A stretch of 64,000 bases of DNA from Cryptomeria japonica. Taxonomy: Eukaryota; Streptophyta; Pinopsida; Cupressales; Cupressaceae. Shown here piece after piece: positions 21,901-34,224 of this stretch; position 1 is the stretch's first letter; each line of letters begins with the position of its first letter. Location of the stretch: positions 480,401,157 to 480,465,156 of the forward strand of contig NC_081412.1 in assembly GCF_030272615.1 (NCBI RefSeq), read 5' to 3'. The position numbers and the translations under genes were made by a program. The notes below the pieces were generated by a model. That model was not told the DNA's origin, did no database searches, and worked only from the letters and a program-made list of their open reading frames with translations.

Positions 21901-22360
21901 TATATATATATACATACATATATATATATACATACATATATATATATATATACATACATATATATATATGTATACATATATATACATATACATACATATA
22001 GATATATATACATACATGTATATATATGTATACATATATATATATATATATACATACATGTATATATATGTATACATATATATATATATATGTATTTATA
22101 TATATAAACATATATATATGTATACATATATATATATATGTATACATATATATACATGTATGTATATATATATACATACATGTATATATATGTATACATA
22201 TATATATATATACATATATATATCTATATATATATCTATATATATATATATATATATATAGATATATATATGTATATATATATATATATGTATACATATA
22301 TATACATGTATGTATATATATATATGTATGTATATGTATGTATATATATATATACATTAA
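21901..22360. repeat. Compound TA/TACA microsatellite
   Basis: About 460 bases of almost pure TATATATACATACATATA-type sequence, with blocks of TATACATGTA. At the equivalent place the right LTR has only a short AT run followed by a T-rich stretch (32380-32440). The expansion is therefore specific to the left LTR. The tyrosine/isoleucine-only frames in it are not genes. Confidence 0.95.
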
Positions 22361-24148
22361 TAAAATACCTACAAAAACACAACTTCACTGGTAAACAAAT
22401 ATACAGTGAACAAATTTTTTTTCTTTCAATGAAATTTTTCAATAAGGCTTTCTCACTATCAAATAAAGCATAAAAGACCCAAATCTAAAGATCTTGGGCA
22501 AAAATTCAAAAGAATTTTAAGAAATTAGAAGGGATTTGATTCATTTCTTCATTTCTTCACACACAGGAAAAAATCTTTGAATCATACAAAGAGGCAAATT
22601 GACAAAATTTTGATAGCATAACCCCCTAATTTAAACAAATAAAAAACTTGTAATTATTCAGAAAACAAAATCTATTTCTTACTGCTCAAATTGAGAAACT
22701 AATCAAAAACTAAATTTTACAAAAAAAACTTGAAAGCACAAAGCCAACAAGATATTGGACAATTTCTTCAACATAAACACATTGATTTGGAATTTGATTA
22801 AATTCAAGAGCTAACTACTCTATTTCCAAATGAAACTTTCAAACAAGAATTTCCAATAAGATTTAACCATTTTCAATCTCACACATAGGGAAAAAGCTCA
22901 AAACATTCAAATTTTTATTGCAACAAAAGAGGGAAATCTATCCAACCTGAAAAGCAATGTAGGAAGAAAATTGTAGAAGAGCTTCAATCCTGCATACCAA
23001 TTCCAAAATCCAAATTCCTCCTTCCAAATGGTTTCCAAGTTTTGGTTTTCAAAAATGCCTCCTTTCTTCCCATGAACTCACAGGTAATATAGCAAAAATA
23101 TTTTCAACCTAAACTTTTAGGTTAAAAGTTTCCTCAACCAATAGGAATAAAATATTTTAAAAGTAAAACAATTCTCTTTTCCCTTTTTCCATGACACAAT
23201 TCTATTTAAACAAAAATAAAATCTAAAGCTAACTAAAAGGTAAATGGAAATGCTTTTTATTTATTTTCTTTTCCCCAAATGAATTTAACTCAACATTTGC
23301 ACTAAAATTCAAATAGCATAGCATTTAACTTATTTCTTTTTCAAATACTTTAATACAACTATTTTCACAATATAACATGCAAATTAAGCATTTAATTTAA
23401 CAACTCCATTTATTTAAATTAACTCAATAAACTCAAGGCATATAATTAAATTAAATACTCCAACACAAAATAACAAAATTCACTCAATTTAAAATCTTTT
23501 CAAATAACTGGAAGCACACAAAATGAGAAAAGACCGTACGACTACTCACAAAACAAAAATACCAAAGCACTATGATTCACATACCGGTCAAATGGGAAAA
23601 GATGACCGACTGACAACACTCACATGAGTGTAACTGCAGCTCAATTTAGGGTCTAACAACTATCTCCTCCACTCCCATCAGACAAATAAGGCATGCTCAG
23701 ACCTGTGAAACTAGGTGGAGTCGATACCCCATACCTACCCGGTACTTGTACCTGCAATGTCCTGCATCAAAGAACCACACGTGCATATAGAAAAATATAT
23801 AAACAGGCATGACACACACATCGATGAAGGAGAATCGAGATGTTCCCTGTCTCACCAGAGTGAGTGAAGGAAAATCATCCCTTTGCATCTCATACACTTG
23901 CAAACACAAAACATGTAAATAACACATCACACATATAAAGTAAATGTTTCAATACATGTGAGTAATCCATAAAAATCACATTTAAAATAAGTAAGGAAAT
24001 GCTGCTTGAAAGCATAGACTAAAAATCAAGTTAAAGCATGTAATAACATCGCATAAAGTCAGAATTAAATATAACAATAATGTATCCACTGAACAGTCAA
24101 CTGAAGTCAAACATGAGTCTAAAAATCGGATCGAGAAGGGGTACTACA

Positions 24149-24163
24149 TTCTCCACCCCAAAA
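24149..24163 (-). other. Polypurine tract of the Tekay-like element
   Basis: Reverse strand TTTTGGGGTGGAGAA directly precedes the TGTAGTAC start of the 3' LTR. This fixes the element's orientation and the inner edge of that LTR. Confidence 0.75.
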
Positions 24164-24164
24164 C

Positions 24165-25500
24165 TAGGCTTACTCCTGGAAGCCTAAAACAGATAAGAAT
24201 AAAGCTCTCTCATCTTCGCTGCATCCTCCCATGTCACCTAGGTCTCATCATTTGGGTCCCATAGGATCCTTATCTGGTCGATGGTATGACCCTTGAGGGT
24301 CATATCCCGATGCTAAAGAATTTGCACGAGCTCCTTGGAAATCTGCCCATCCTTGAACTGCAAAGCGTTCCAATTAAGAACATGAGTCACATCAGGATGA
24401 TAAGGTCGAAGAACAGAAACATGAAAGACATTGTGGATGCGAGATAGGCTTGGTGACAAGGCAAGACGATAGGCAACAGGTCCTATCCTCTCAAGGATCT
24501 CAAAAGGACCAATAAAATGAGGCGCCAACTTAGAACCCTTTCCATAACAGATTAGACTCTTCTGTGGATGCACTCTCAAGAACACACTATTGCCAACTAA
24601 AAACTGACAATCCACTTTATGAGCATCGACATACTTCTTCTACCTATCCTGAGCAACCACCAAATGCCCATGAATCTACTCAGCCTACCACTCCATCTCA
24701 CAAAGCATATCCAGTCCTAAACACACCCCATCCTCTAACCGATCCCTACTCAAAGGAGTTCGGCAAGGATGACCATACAATGCCTGGAAGGGAGACATGC
24801 CTATGGAGTTGTGATATCCATTACTATAAGCAAACTCAACAAGGCAAAGATATTCCTCCCAGCGCAACTGCTGGTCTATTACATACATGCGAAGCATGTA
24901 CTCCATGACCTAATTCGCATGCTCATTCTGACCATCGGTCTCTAGGTGATAAGTTGAACTGAAGTTCAATAGGTTCCCCAAAGTATGTTGAAGTGAGGTC
25001 CAAAATCCTGAAGTAAAGACAGGGTCTCTATTAGAAATGATCCGCGAAGGAATCCCATGCAACCTCACCACATCTTCCAAGAAAACTCATGCCACCACTA
25101 CTGCTATATAAGAAGATTGAATAGGAACAAAATGAGAAAATTTGGTCAATCTATCAACAATGACCATGATGGCATCATGACGATGCAAATAAACAAGCAA
25201 CACCACTATGAAATCCATGGAAATGATATCCCATTTCCAATTCGGTACCAAATTAGGCTGTAAAAGCCCTGTAGGGTGTTGATGCTCCACCTTCACTTGC
25301 TGGCATTCTAAATACTTCGATACAAAATCAACAATGTCACATTTCATACCAACCCAATGATATATCTGTCTAAGATCTGCATGCATCTGCTTGACACTAG
25401 GGTGTGTCGAATAAGGTGCACAATGGGCCTCAGTCGTGATCAAAATGCGAAGACCCTCCAAAGGAGGTACATAGATCCTTCCAAGATGTCAAAGAAGACC
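24165..25500 (-). pseudogene. pol: Integrase and chromodomain of the Tekay-like element
   Basis: Read from 25500 down: an H-H-C-C zinc module (about 25400-25290, STHPSVKQMHADL then YLECQQ), integrase core with SMDFIVVLL, then ISNRDPVF where the second catalytic Asp is Asn, then QNEHANQ with the Glu present. A GPF-type C-terminal module (HFIGPFEILERIGPVAYRL) follows. After a TAG (near 24315) come ILWDPNDET and TWEDAAKMRELY, the chromodomain signature that in this clade follows an RILRR-type stretch. Chromodomains are thought to steer integration to histone-marked heterochromatin. Three clear TAG codons (two near 24670-24680, one near 24315) stand in Gln positions. Confidence 0.82.
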
Positions 25501-26800
25501 ACCTGCCTCAAGGTTATATCCATAATATCTACCCTCTAATTGTCTTCCGGACTCTATCATGACTCTAACATCCTGATACTAGGTGTCCTGAGGAATAATC
25601 CCAAGAATTCTCTCTCTCAAGTCCACTCCAAGGGACAATGTTGCAACCTCATGTCGCCTATGACTCAAAGCATCTGCCACTACATTCTCTTTCCCTTAAA
25701 TATATTGAACCTCAAAATTATACTCACAGAGGAATTCCATCCATCTTCACTGTCGAGCATTCAAGTTCGACTGTGTGAAAATATACTGCAAACTACGGTT
25801 ATCACTATGCAGCTCAAACCGATGCCCCAATAGAAAATGTCACCATCTAACCATCACATGCACTACAAATGCCAACTCCAAGTCATGAACTAGATAGTTT
25901 ATCTCATGGCCCTTGAGTTTGCGAGACTCATAGGAAACCACATGACCATCCTGCATAAGCACTGCTCCTATACCTTCTAAAGAGGCATCTGTGCATACCA
26001 CAAAATCTCTGGATGGATTAGGAACTTCCAAGATCGAAGCACTAACAAGGAGTTCCTTTAAGGTACAAAAAGATGACTCACACCGCTCTGACCAAACAAA
26101 CTTTTTCCCTTTCCTCTGAAGAGAAGTGATCGAGTGACCTATCTGGGAAAAACTCTGAACAAAGCAATGGTAATATCTGACCAAACCCATAAAACTTTGA
26201 ACCTCTGAAATATTGGTCGACACTGGCCAATCTACAATGGCTTGGATCTTAGAAGGATCCATGGATATACCTTCTCCCAAAACTACATGACCAAGATAGT
26301 TTACCTGTGACTAGAAGAAATCACACTTCACCAAGTTGGCATAAAGCTGATTCTCCCTCAAGCACTACAATACCTGTTGCAAGTGGCCCCTGTGTTCTTC
26401 CATAGATCTAGAATAAATCAATATGTCATCCAAGAACACAAGGAAAAAATGATCAAGGTAGGTGTAGAAAGCCCCATTCATGAGGCTCATGAAAACTAAT
26501 GGCACGTTCGTCAACCCAAAAGGCACCACTGTGAATTCATAGTGACCATAACAAGTACAAAACATCATTCTATGAATGTCTACATGATGAATGCACAACT
26601 GATGATACCCAAATTTCAGATCAATCTTAGAGAACACCTTGGCTCCCTTTATCTGATCAAAAAGATCATCTATATGAGGAAATGGATATTGATTCCTGAT
26701 TGTTACCTTATTCAACTATCGGTAATCAATGAATAATCGAAGAGAACCATCCTTCTTCTAAATGAAGATAAGAGGCGCACCCCAAGGAGAAACACTAGGA
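25500..26800 (-). pseudogene. pol: RT and RNase H of the Tekay-like element
   Basis: RT motifs are clear on the reverse strand: [41 protein letters not shown] and the active site [11 protein letters not shown], with both aspartates kept (near 26430). Next come YLGHVV, GLVRYYHCFVQSF, VVCTDASLEGIGAVL and HSDNRSLQYIF for RNase H (about 26010-25780), and DALSHR at the end of RNase H. TAG and TGA codons break it into short frames, for example near 26365 and 25838. Confidence 0.85.
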
Positions 26801-26982
26801 CAAATGAACCCCTTGGCCAATAATTCCTCCATCTACACCTTCAACTCACTCAACTCCTGAGTAGTCATCTGATATGGAGATCTCAAAATAGGTTCCACAC
26901 CAGGAACCAAGTCAATGAAAAAGTCTATGTCTCGCTTCAGAGGCATACCAGGAATATCCAAAGGAAACACATCAACATACTC

Positions 26983-27498
26983 TTAAAGAATGGGGTGACC
27001 ATCAAGAGCAGTTTTAAGACTCTCTTCTGAATCCATAGCCTCAAGAGAAACTACAGAAAGATGACACCCTCGACGCATACACTGCTTAAGTTGCATAGCA
27101 GAAATCATACATAAGGATATCAATCTCTGAACTCCAACGATCCCCACTTTCCTGCCATGATCATCTAAACACTCCACTATCTTTTGACAATAGTCTACAT
27201 GAGCATTGTGAGATGATAGCCAATCCATCCCCAATGCAACTCCATAAGACCCCAAAGGAATGACCTGAAGGTAAACTGAAGTAACAAAGGGTCCCAGGTC
27301 CAACTCACAACTAGGAATGAAGGTATCTACAGACACACCCACATCGGTAGCCAACTCTACTTGCCACATATTTGCCTGCTTAGTAGATGTGAGACCACAC
27401 CATTCCACAATGGATGAAGAAATGAAAGAAACTGAAGCACCATAGTCAAAAAGTACAGAGATAGGAATACCACGCAACACACCTACAGTCTTGATCAT
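26983..27498 (-). pseudogene. Aspartic protease domain of the Tekay-like element
   Basis: The frame opens with VGVLRGIPISVLFDYGASVSFIS. The active-site triad reads D-Y-G where retropepsins have D-S-G or D-T-G, so it is probably inactive although the Asp remains. Further on GMDWLSSHNAHVDY is the conserved C-terminal protease motif of Ty3/Gypsy elements. An RT-proximal linker follows. Confidence 0.8.
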
Positions 27499-28561
27499 TG
27501 TACCCTAGTGCTCAGCCTGACGGTCATCAACCATTGCAAATACTCTATGGGATGTACCTACATACCCCACTATCGGCTCTAATGCTACTGGCCTTTGATG
27601 ACCGTCTGGTGAGAATGTTGAGGGCACTGACTGACTATGTGGCCAAACTGACCACAAGAGAAGAAAGCTCCCCTACTAGGTCCTCTACCTCCAGATGGCC
27701 CACTGGACTACTAGAAGCTTCCCCTACTAGGGGCCTGAGATGCACCTTGAGAGGACTGCCCTGGGAAACTCTGCCTACTCCTCTGCCAATTCATGTTCTT
27801 CTTATGCTGAGAGTTGCCACCCTGCTGGCCCTGAAACTATTTCAACCTTGGCAGAAAACTCTGCTATTGCTTCTGCCCACCCTTAGTGGGAGCCTAAGAG
27901 CCCCTAAAAGGTGCAGCTCTCTAGGATTGATTCCCTCTAACTCTGGACCCATTGAAAGGCACACTCCCAATCTGCACTCCAGACTAATCACCATGTGCAT
28001 GACTAAGATTCTGCTCCACCATCTTGGCTTTCGCCATGACTACCTCTACTGAAGTAGGCTCAAACACTCTCACTCCACTAATGCGGTTGTTTAGACCCCT
28101 CAAGAAGTGTTAAACTAGCATCACATCATCATTGCCAATACTGATATACTGTTTGAGCTCATATAACCTGTGCTCAAATTGATCTATAGACATGCCAAAC
28201 TGGCTCAAAGCATAGAACTCATATGCCTGAGACTATCTCCACTAAGGTGAGATAAATCATGCCCTGAATCCCTCCAGAAAAATCTCCCATGACATGATGC
28301 TAATGCTCACACTGATCCTCCCCTCCTCTAACCGCCACCAGATAGAGGCAAAACTCTCGAGATGCATGATGGTGCATCTCACCTTGGTGTTGCTGCCATA
28401 CGGATGCATGGCAAAACACCGATCTAAACTAATCAGCCAGGTCTCTGCCTCAAGACCGGTACCCTTACCGTCAGAGGAAGGAGGATGGGATCTCATCAAG
28501 TCCCTCATGTGCCCCATGGTAGCTGAGTCCTTGTCTACTGGGACCTCTCTCCTTCTAGGAG

Positions 28562-28603
<42 letters not shown>

Positions 28604-28890
28604 CAGAATTACCTGATGTGACTCTCCTACCTGACCATGGATGGGTTGATCGGCCTTAGGTCAGGGGCCTAGTCTGGCTAGCACCTCCTAAAACATCTGC
28701 CTCAACTCTTCCCTTCGGGAACCTGCTCTGCTACATGTTGTTCCTCCTGATGAACAAACTAATCCTGATCCATACTCTCATGAGTGGGTGGTGGTGAAGG
28801 ACTATGGTGGTCGGAACCTTGACCACGTCCCCCACCTTTGCCTCTATTGTGGCCACCAACATGATCACCTCCCTTGGCCTTCCTAGCCAT
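27499..28890 (-). pseudogene. gag: gag of the Tekay-like element
   Basis: The probable start is ATG 28890-28888 (MARKAKGGD), 144 bases inside the primer site. The capsid part has AETWLISLDRCFAMH and SFASIWWRLEE (about 28440-28310), the usual retrotransposon-gag core. The nucleocapsid knuckle near 27640 reads F-F-S-C-G-Q-F-G-H-I-V-S-Q-C: C-X4-H-X4-C remains, but the first Cys is Phe. A CT microsatellite in the N-terminal part encodes an Arg-Glu repeat. Several TAG and TGA codons interrupt the frame. Confidence 0.78.
28564..28603. repeat. (CT)n microsatellite inside gag
   Basis: About 19 uninterrupted CT units. On the coding (reverse) strand they read as alternating Arg-Glu codons within the gag N-terminal region. 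Multiples of three repeats would keep frame; other changes would not. Confidence 0.95.
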
Positions 28891-29033
28891 GACCTAACAC
28901 TGTATAAGAGAAAAAAAAGTTTAGATCTATGACAATGATACTAACAAGGGAAACACAAACACTAAGACCTAATCAAAAGGTCAAGCTGAATGGGCTCATA
29001 TTAAAACCAGAGTACCCCAGTATTGAAACATGG

Positions 29034-29045
29034 GCTCTGATACCA
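29034..29045 (-). other. tRNA-iMet primer-binding site of the Tekay-like element
   Basis: The reverse strand reads TGGTATCAGAGC, the standard initiator-Met primer site of plant Ty3/Gypsy chromoviruses. It is separated by two bases from the LTR end at 29048. Confidence 0.92.
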
Positions 29046-29047
29046 AA

Positions 29048-32000
29048 TGTAATGCCCTGCCAGGAACCCCAAAGGAAAACCACACAAAAAAGCAACTAAT
29101 GGTGAAATAATTTCTTTTTTTTTAAAAGTATACATCACATTAAGTACTTTAATTACTACATTGCACAACAATAACAGAAGCGGAAGACTAACACAAGAAT
29201 TCCTAAAGGGTTACCAATGAAGAATTAAATGAAAGGTTAAATTCCATAATTAAGATTAATCCAATTAACCATCATTTACTCATTGAACATAATAAACCAT
29301 ATAAGTATAACAGATATCATCATTTAAAGATTGAAGTATTACAATATAATTTTCTCTTTAATAAAGAATTTGCACAAAGCATAAGGACAACTGATAAAAT
29401 AACATCCAAAACTTAAGATTACATTGCTCATAAAATACACAACTTCCAATAATATATAAAATTTACATCTTTACCAAAAACAAGGTTACATAAATCCATT
29501 AATACAAATGACCACATAGGTCTCAAAAGGGCAATAATCTCCACAATGAGATGATGCACGAATCACAAACCATAGGAACACCTACAAAGCCAATTCTCAC
29601 ATGAAGGCACAAACAAGAACATCCGATGGGAAGTGGCACTACCACCCAACCATGTGATCCCAAAACAAAATCACCCCACCGTGCTAGGAGATAGTAGAAG
29701 ACCCTCAAGCAAGTATAAGCAAGACATGGATGACATTACAATACGACTCCACAAAACTCCAAGTGAACTCAACATCACAATACACTAGTGACCCTAAAGA
29801 GGGAGTTTCATCGCATAACTTATGATGGTTACACTAGGTAGGCCTCCATAGGTCTTGGCCCCCATCCTAGGTTATCCTGGTAACTTTTCCCGAACCCCTG
29901 ATTCCATATAAGTCTCATACGGACCCTAGCATCCCTTCATGAAGACAAGGTGGTCGGTTTTCCATTCCAGGCCTTCCCACTACATCTTGAGCCTATACGA
30001 GCACTCAACCATGTGTGGGGTACAATATCTTAATTAATATTAAAAACTACCCATCCCCTAATCAATTATTAGGTTATCACTTATTATCTGACTTTTGAGG
30101 GGTTATCCTGCCAACCACTTCGGGCATGGCCCCCACTCGAAAGCCACTCTCTCAAAGGACACTAAACAAACATGGTCACGCTACGAGGATCCTATGGTGA
30201 AACAGATAGTCATAACACCACTACAACCATACAGGTGACCAAAAACATAGACTTAGTAATCCTTAGTTAACCGTAAGGAATAAGAACAATATGGTTAAAA
30301 CAACGAGGTCATAAATATAACACCTGATCAAGAGGTACAAAATACACCACAACAAGGTGACTAAACATAGACAAGAAATTGCAACAAAATAAACCCCTTA
30401 CAAGAACTGCTAAATTCACTAAGACCGAACTCAGACAATCTTTGAGAATAACAACATCATATATACTTGCAAATTCATCGATTAAAATTTAATAAAACAT
30501 CACCATAATGATTAAGAAAAATTCAAGTCATTATTGAACTAATAAAACTAGAAATCTAACTAATCATAAAAAAATCAATTTACCTCTTTCAATTTGAACA
30601 AACAATAGCCATAATCATTTTAATGAATAAAGCACCCCATATTTATATTACGTCATCCTAAAGACGTCATTCAGTTTTTTTTTCCAATACAATAACCCAG
30701 ATAAAATAATTAAAAAATCCATATTAAATATATATATATAATAACATATGAATTATATTAAAATATTTAATCTACTTCCAGAATAAATCTAATTTACCAA
30801 TTAGATCGCATAGAACTAATGCCTTGATTAAAAAACAAATATATATATAAACATTAATTAAATAATATTGAAAACGAAAACATAAAATATAATTTTTTTT
30901 GACAACATTGTTATTAAACAGCGAGCAATATAATCTAGTAGAAGAAAGTTTTAAACAAAAGGCGGAGGCTACCTTTTGGTAGCGCTGCTACCAAATGGTA
31001 GCAGTCGCTACCTTTTGGTAGTGCTGCTACCATACGTTAGCAAACACTATTAGGTCCAACTAGGAAAGCTAATGTACTGAGAGGGGAGGGGTGAATCAGT
31101 ACTTCAAAACTTTTCTTCAGAAGCAATCTTACTCATAAACATAAATTGTAAATTGTTGATCTCATAATATAAAACTAACACATAATTATAGAAATAACAT
31201 TCATACACATTTCACTCCATAACACAAATATTTTGGTTACGTAGAAACTCTTTGTTAGAGAGAAAAACTGCGGTGGGGATGGCACCCACAACTTCACTAC
31301 TGCAATAATAAAGGTTTCTCGGTTAGAGCTACATGTTTAGCTATTTCTGATAGCTTACCCTGTTAGGAGTTTCAAGATCTTTAGATCTACCTTGCTAAAT
31401 GATTTCACAACACTTATACAAAATGTTGTACCTGGTTAAAGGCTTTACAATTTATAGACTTTGTTAGAGTCTTTTACCCTGGTAAAGGTTTCTATTTCAA
31501 CTCAAATGATTCAATAAAATCTTTACAAATATCTGCAACTTTACATCTGAAATGTTATAGCATATTCTATATGCTCAATATGAAATTGCCTTGCTCATAG
31601 CATACCACGGTAATTGATAAATCAACTCGGTAAACCCTTCTGTTTACTCTGTTGCTTAAACTATTCTCTGAAGACTTTCTCGATGACCTCTAAATATCTC
31701 TATCAGTCGTAGTAGTCACAACTCAGTGTGTCCTCTTATGATTTTCTTTTTAACTCTTTTGTCACACATGTCTCTCTTCTTGATTCTCAAGTCACTCTGT
31801 ATAAATAGATCTCTGGGACGATGATCTGTTCATGCTTCGATCTTACAAACAAGATTCATCAAATGAATAAACATAGAAATTATTTCATTGGATAAACTTC
31901 CTCAAAATCATACAAAATCTTGAAGTGCAATTTCCTATGTGATAACGGTTCCCTATTCCTCGATTCTTGTAACACGTTTCCACATGTGTCCAGGTTCATT

Positions 32001-34219
32001 GAATCTGGTAACACATTTCTACTCGGTTCAGATTACTCGGTATACCTTCTTTGTTGCTCGGTAGACATAGAACGTTACTCGGTAGACAATTTGGTGTATA
32101 CTTAACTTTGTGACTCCTTTCTTCTGTAATTGTCTGCTTTGGTACTTACCGACTAAATATTTTGGTAGTATTAACCGACTAGAGTATATAGGATGACCTT
32201 GGACATAAAACTAATGACAACCTAGTAAATAATAACAAACACTTCCCTTTGGTAGTGCTGGTACCTTACAGTAGCAGTCATTGTCACCCCGTAGTGTTAC
32301 TACCATATGGTAGCAGTAACTGCCAACCGGTAGGAGCAGCTACCATCCCACATGGTGGGTATACCCTGCCACATGGGGGTTAATATATAAATATTTTTTA
32401 TTTTTTATTTTTTTTAATTTTTTTAATTTTTTTTAAATAGTTACAAAAACACAACTTCATTGGTAAAAAAAATATACAGTGAACAAATTTTTTCTCTTTC
32501 AATGAAATTTTTGAATAAGGTTTTCTCACTATCAAATAAAGCATAAAAGACCCAAATGTAAAGATCTTGGGCAAAAATTCAAAAGAATTTTAAGAAATTA
32601 GAGGGGATTTGATTCATTTTTTCATTTCTTCACACACAGAAAAAAATCTTTGAATCATACAAAGAGGCAAATTGACAAAATTTTGCCAGCATAACCCCCC
32701 CTTATTTGAACAAATTAAAAACTTGTAATTATTCAGAAAACAAAATCTATTTCTTACTACTCAAATTGAGAAACTAATCAAAAACTAAATTTTACAAAAA
32801 AAAATTGAAATCACACAACCAACAAGATATTGGACAATTTTTTCAACAAAAGCACATTGATTTGGAATTTGATTAAATTCAAGAGCTAACTACTCTATTT
32901 CCAAACCAAACTTTCAAACAAGAATTTCCAATAAGATTTAACCATTTTCAATCACACACATAGGGAAAAAACTCAAAACATTCAAATTTTTATTGCAACA
33001 AAAGAGGGAAATCTATCCAACCTGAAAAGCAATCTAGGAAGAAAATTGTAGAAGAGCTTCAATCCTGCATACCAATTCCAAAATCCAAATTCCTCCTTCC
33101 AAATGGTTTCCAAGTTTTGGTTTTCAAAAATGCCTCCTTTCTTCCCATGAACTCACAGGTAATATAGCAAAAATATTTTCAACCTAAACTTTTAGGTTAA
33201 AAATTTCCTCAACCAATAGGAATAAAATATTTTAAAAGTAAAACAATTCTCATTTCCCTTTTTCCATGACACAATTCTATTTAAACAAAAATAAAATCTA
33301 AAGCTAACTAAAAGGTAAATGGAAATACTTTTTATTTATTTTCTTTTCCCCAAATGAATTTAACTCAACATTTGCACTAAAATTCAAATAGCATAGCATT
33401 TAACTTATTTCTTTTTCAAATACTTTAATACAACCATTTTCACAATATAACATGCATATTTACCATTTAATTTAACAACTCCATTTATTTAAATTAACTC
33501 AATAAACTCAAGGCATATAATTAAATTAAATACTCCAATGCCAAATAACACAATTTAGTCAATTTAAAATCTTTTCAAATAACTAGAAGCACACAAAACG
33601 AGAGAAGAACATACAACGACTCACAAAACAAAAATACCAAAGCACTATGACTCGCATATCGGTCAAACAGGAAACGACAACCAACTGACAACACTCACAT
33701 GAGTATAACTATGGCTCAATTTAGGGTCTAACAACTATCTCCTCCACTCCCATCAGACAAATAAGGCATGCTCAGACCTGTGAAACCAGGTGGAGTCGAT
33801 ACCTCGTACCTACCCGGTACTTGTACCTGCAATGTCCTGCATCAAAGAACCACACGCGCATATAGACAAATATATAAACAGGCATGACACACACATCGAT
33901 GAAGGAGAATCGAGACGTTCCCTGTCTCACCGGAGTGAGTGAAGGAAAATCATCCCCTTGCATCCCATACAATTGCAAACATGAAACATGTAAATAATGC
34001 ATCACACATATAAAGTAAATGTGTTAGTGCATGTCAGTAATCCAAAAAAATCACATTTAACATAAGGAAATACTGCATGAAAGCATACACTACAAATCAA
34101 GTTAAAGCATGTAATAACATCGCATAAAGTCAAAATAAAATATAACAATAATGTATCCACTGAACAGTCAACTGAAGTCAAACATGAGGCTAAAAGTCTG
34201 ATCAAGAAGGAGTACTACA
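29048..34219 (-). repeat. 5' LTR of the Tekay-like element, interrupted by a solo LTR
   Basis: It begins TGTAATGCCC at 29048 and ends GTACTACA at 34219 on the plus strand. After subtracting the 1195-bp solo-LTR insertion (element plus one target copy) it is about 3.98 kb, in the range of the long LTRs of this clade. The minisatellite near 30970-31045 and 32245-32345 is the counterpart of that in the left LTR. No gene is supported inside it. Confidence 0.88.
31048..32237 (-). mobile_element. Solo LTR, Copia type, nested in the Tekay-like LTR
   Basis: The insert begins TATTAGGTCC and ends AATAACA. It is flanked by AACAC on both sides (31043-31047 and 32238-32242), a perfect 5-bp target duplication. 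The interrupted LTR resumes in register with its sister copy. The start, the GAGAGGGGAGGGGTGAATCAG stretch and the CA end match the LTR at 62401, whose internal side carries a polypurine tract; that fixes the orientation as reverse. A lone LTR with a target duplication implies LTR-LTR recombination that removed the body. Confidence 0.85.
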
Positions 34220-34224
34220 GTTAC

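Larger units (their letters stand above)
21105..24148 (-). repeat. 3' LTR of the Tekay-like element (truncated, microsatellite-expanded)
   Basis: Homologous to 30585-34219 from about 21105 rightwards, ending GTACTACA at 24148. The terminal part corresponding to 29048-30585 is absent; the sequence left of 21105 is unrelated. Compared with the other LTR it has gained about 0.6 kb of TA-rich microsatellite (21740-22360). The 77-codon reverse frame at 23697-23930 recurs in the other LTR at 33772-34005. Confidence 0.85.
21105..34219 (-). mobile_element. Tekay/Del-like chromovirus (Ty3/Gypsy), reverse strand, with truncated 3' LTR
   Basis: The element reads right to left: 5' LTR (34219-29048), tRNA-iMet primer site (29045-29034), gag, protease, RT, RNase H, integrase, chromodomain, polypurine tract (24163-24149), 3' LTR (24148 to about 21105). 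Very long LTRs and a C-terminal chromodomain after integrase suggest the Tekay/Del clade. The 3' LTR lacks the roughly 1.5 kb matching 29048-30585, and the 5' LTR contains a later solo-LTR insertion. The target duplication cannot be checked because the left end is missing. The coding region is full of stops, mostly TAG. Confidence 0.88.

Noticed and set aside
21553-22473. Several long Tyr/Ile/Met frames on both strands
   Set aside because: They are low-complexity translations of the minisatellite and the TA/TACA microsatellite.
23697-23930. 77-codon reverse frame, also present at 33772-34005 in the sister LTR
   Set aside because: It recurs only because both LTRs came from one template. The two versions differ at about eleven residues, which does not suggest selection on the protein.
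27498-28052. 184-codon forward frame opposite gag
   Set aside because: Shadow of the reverse-strand gag/nucleocapsid coding region; no domain in the forward sense.
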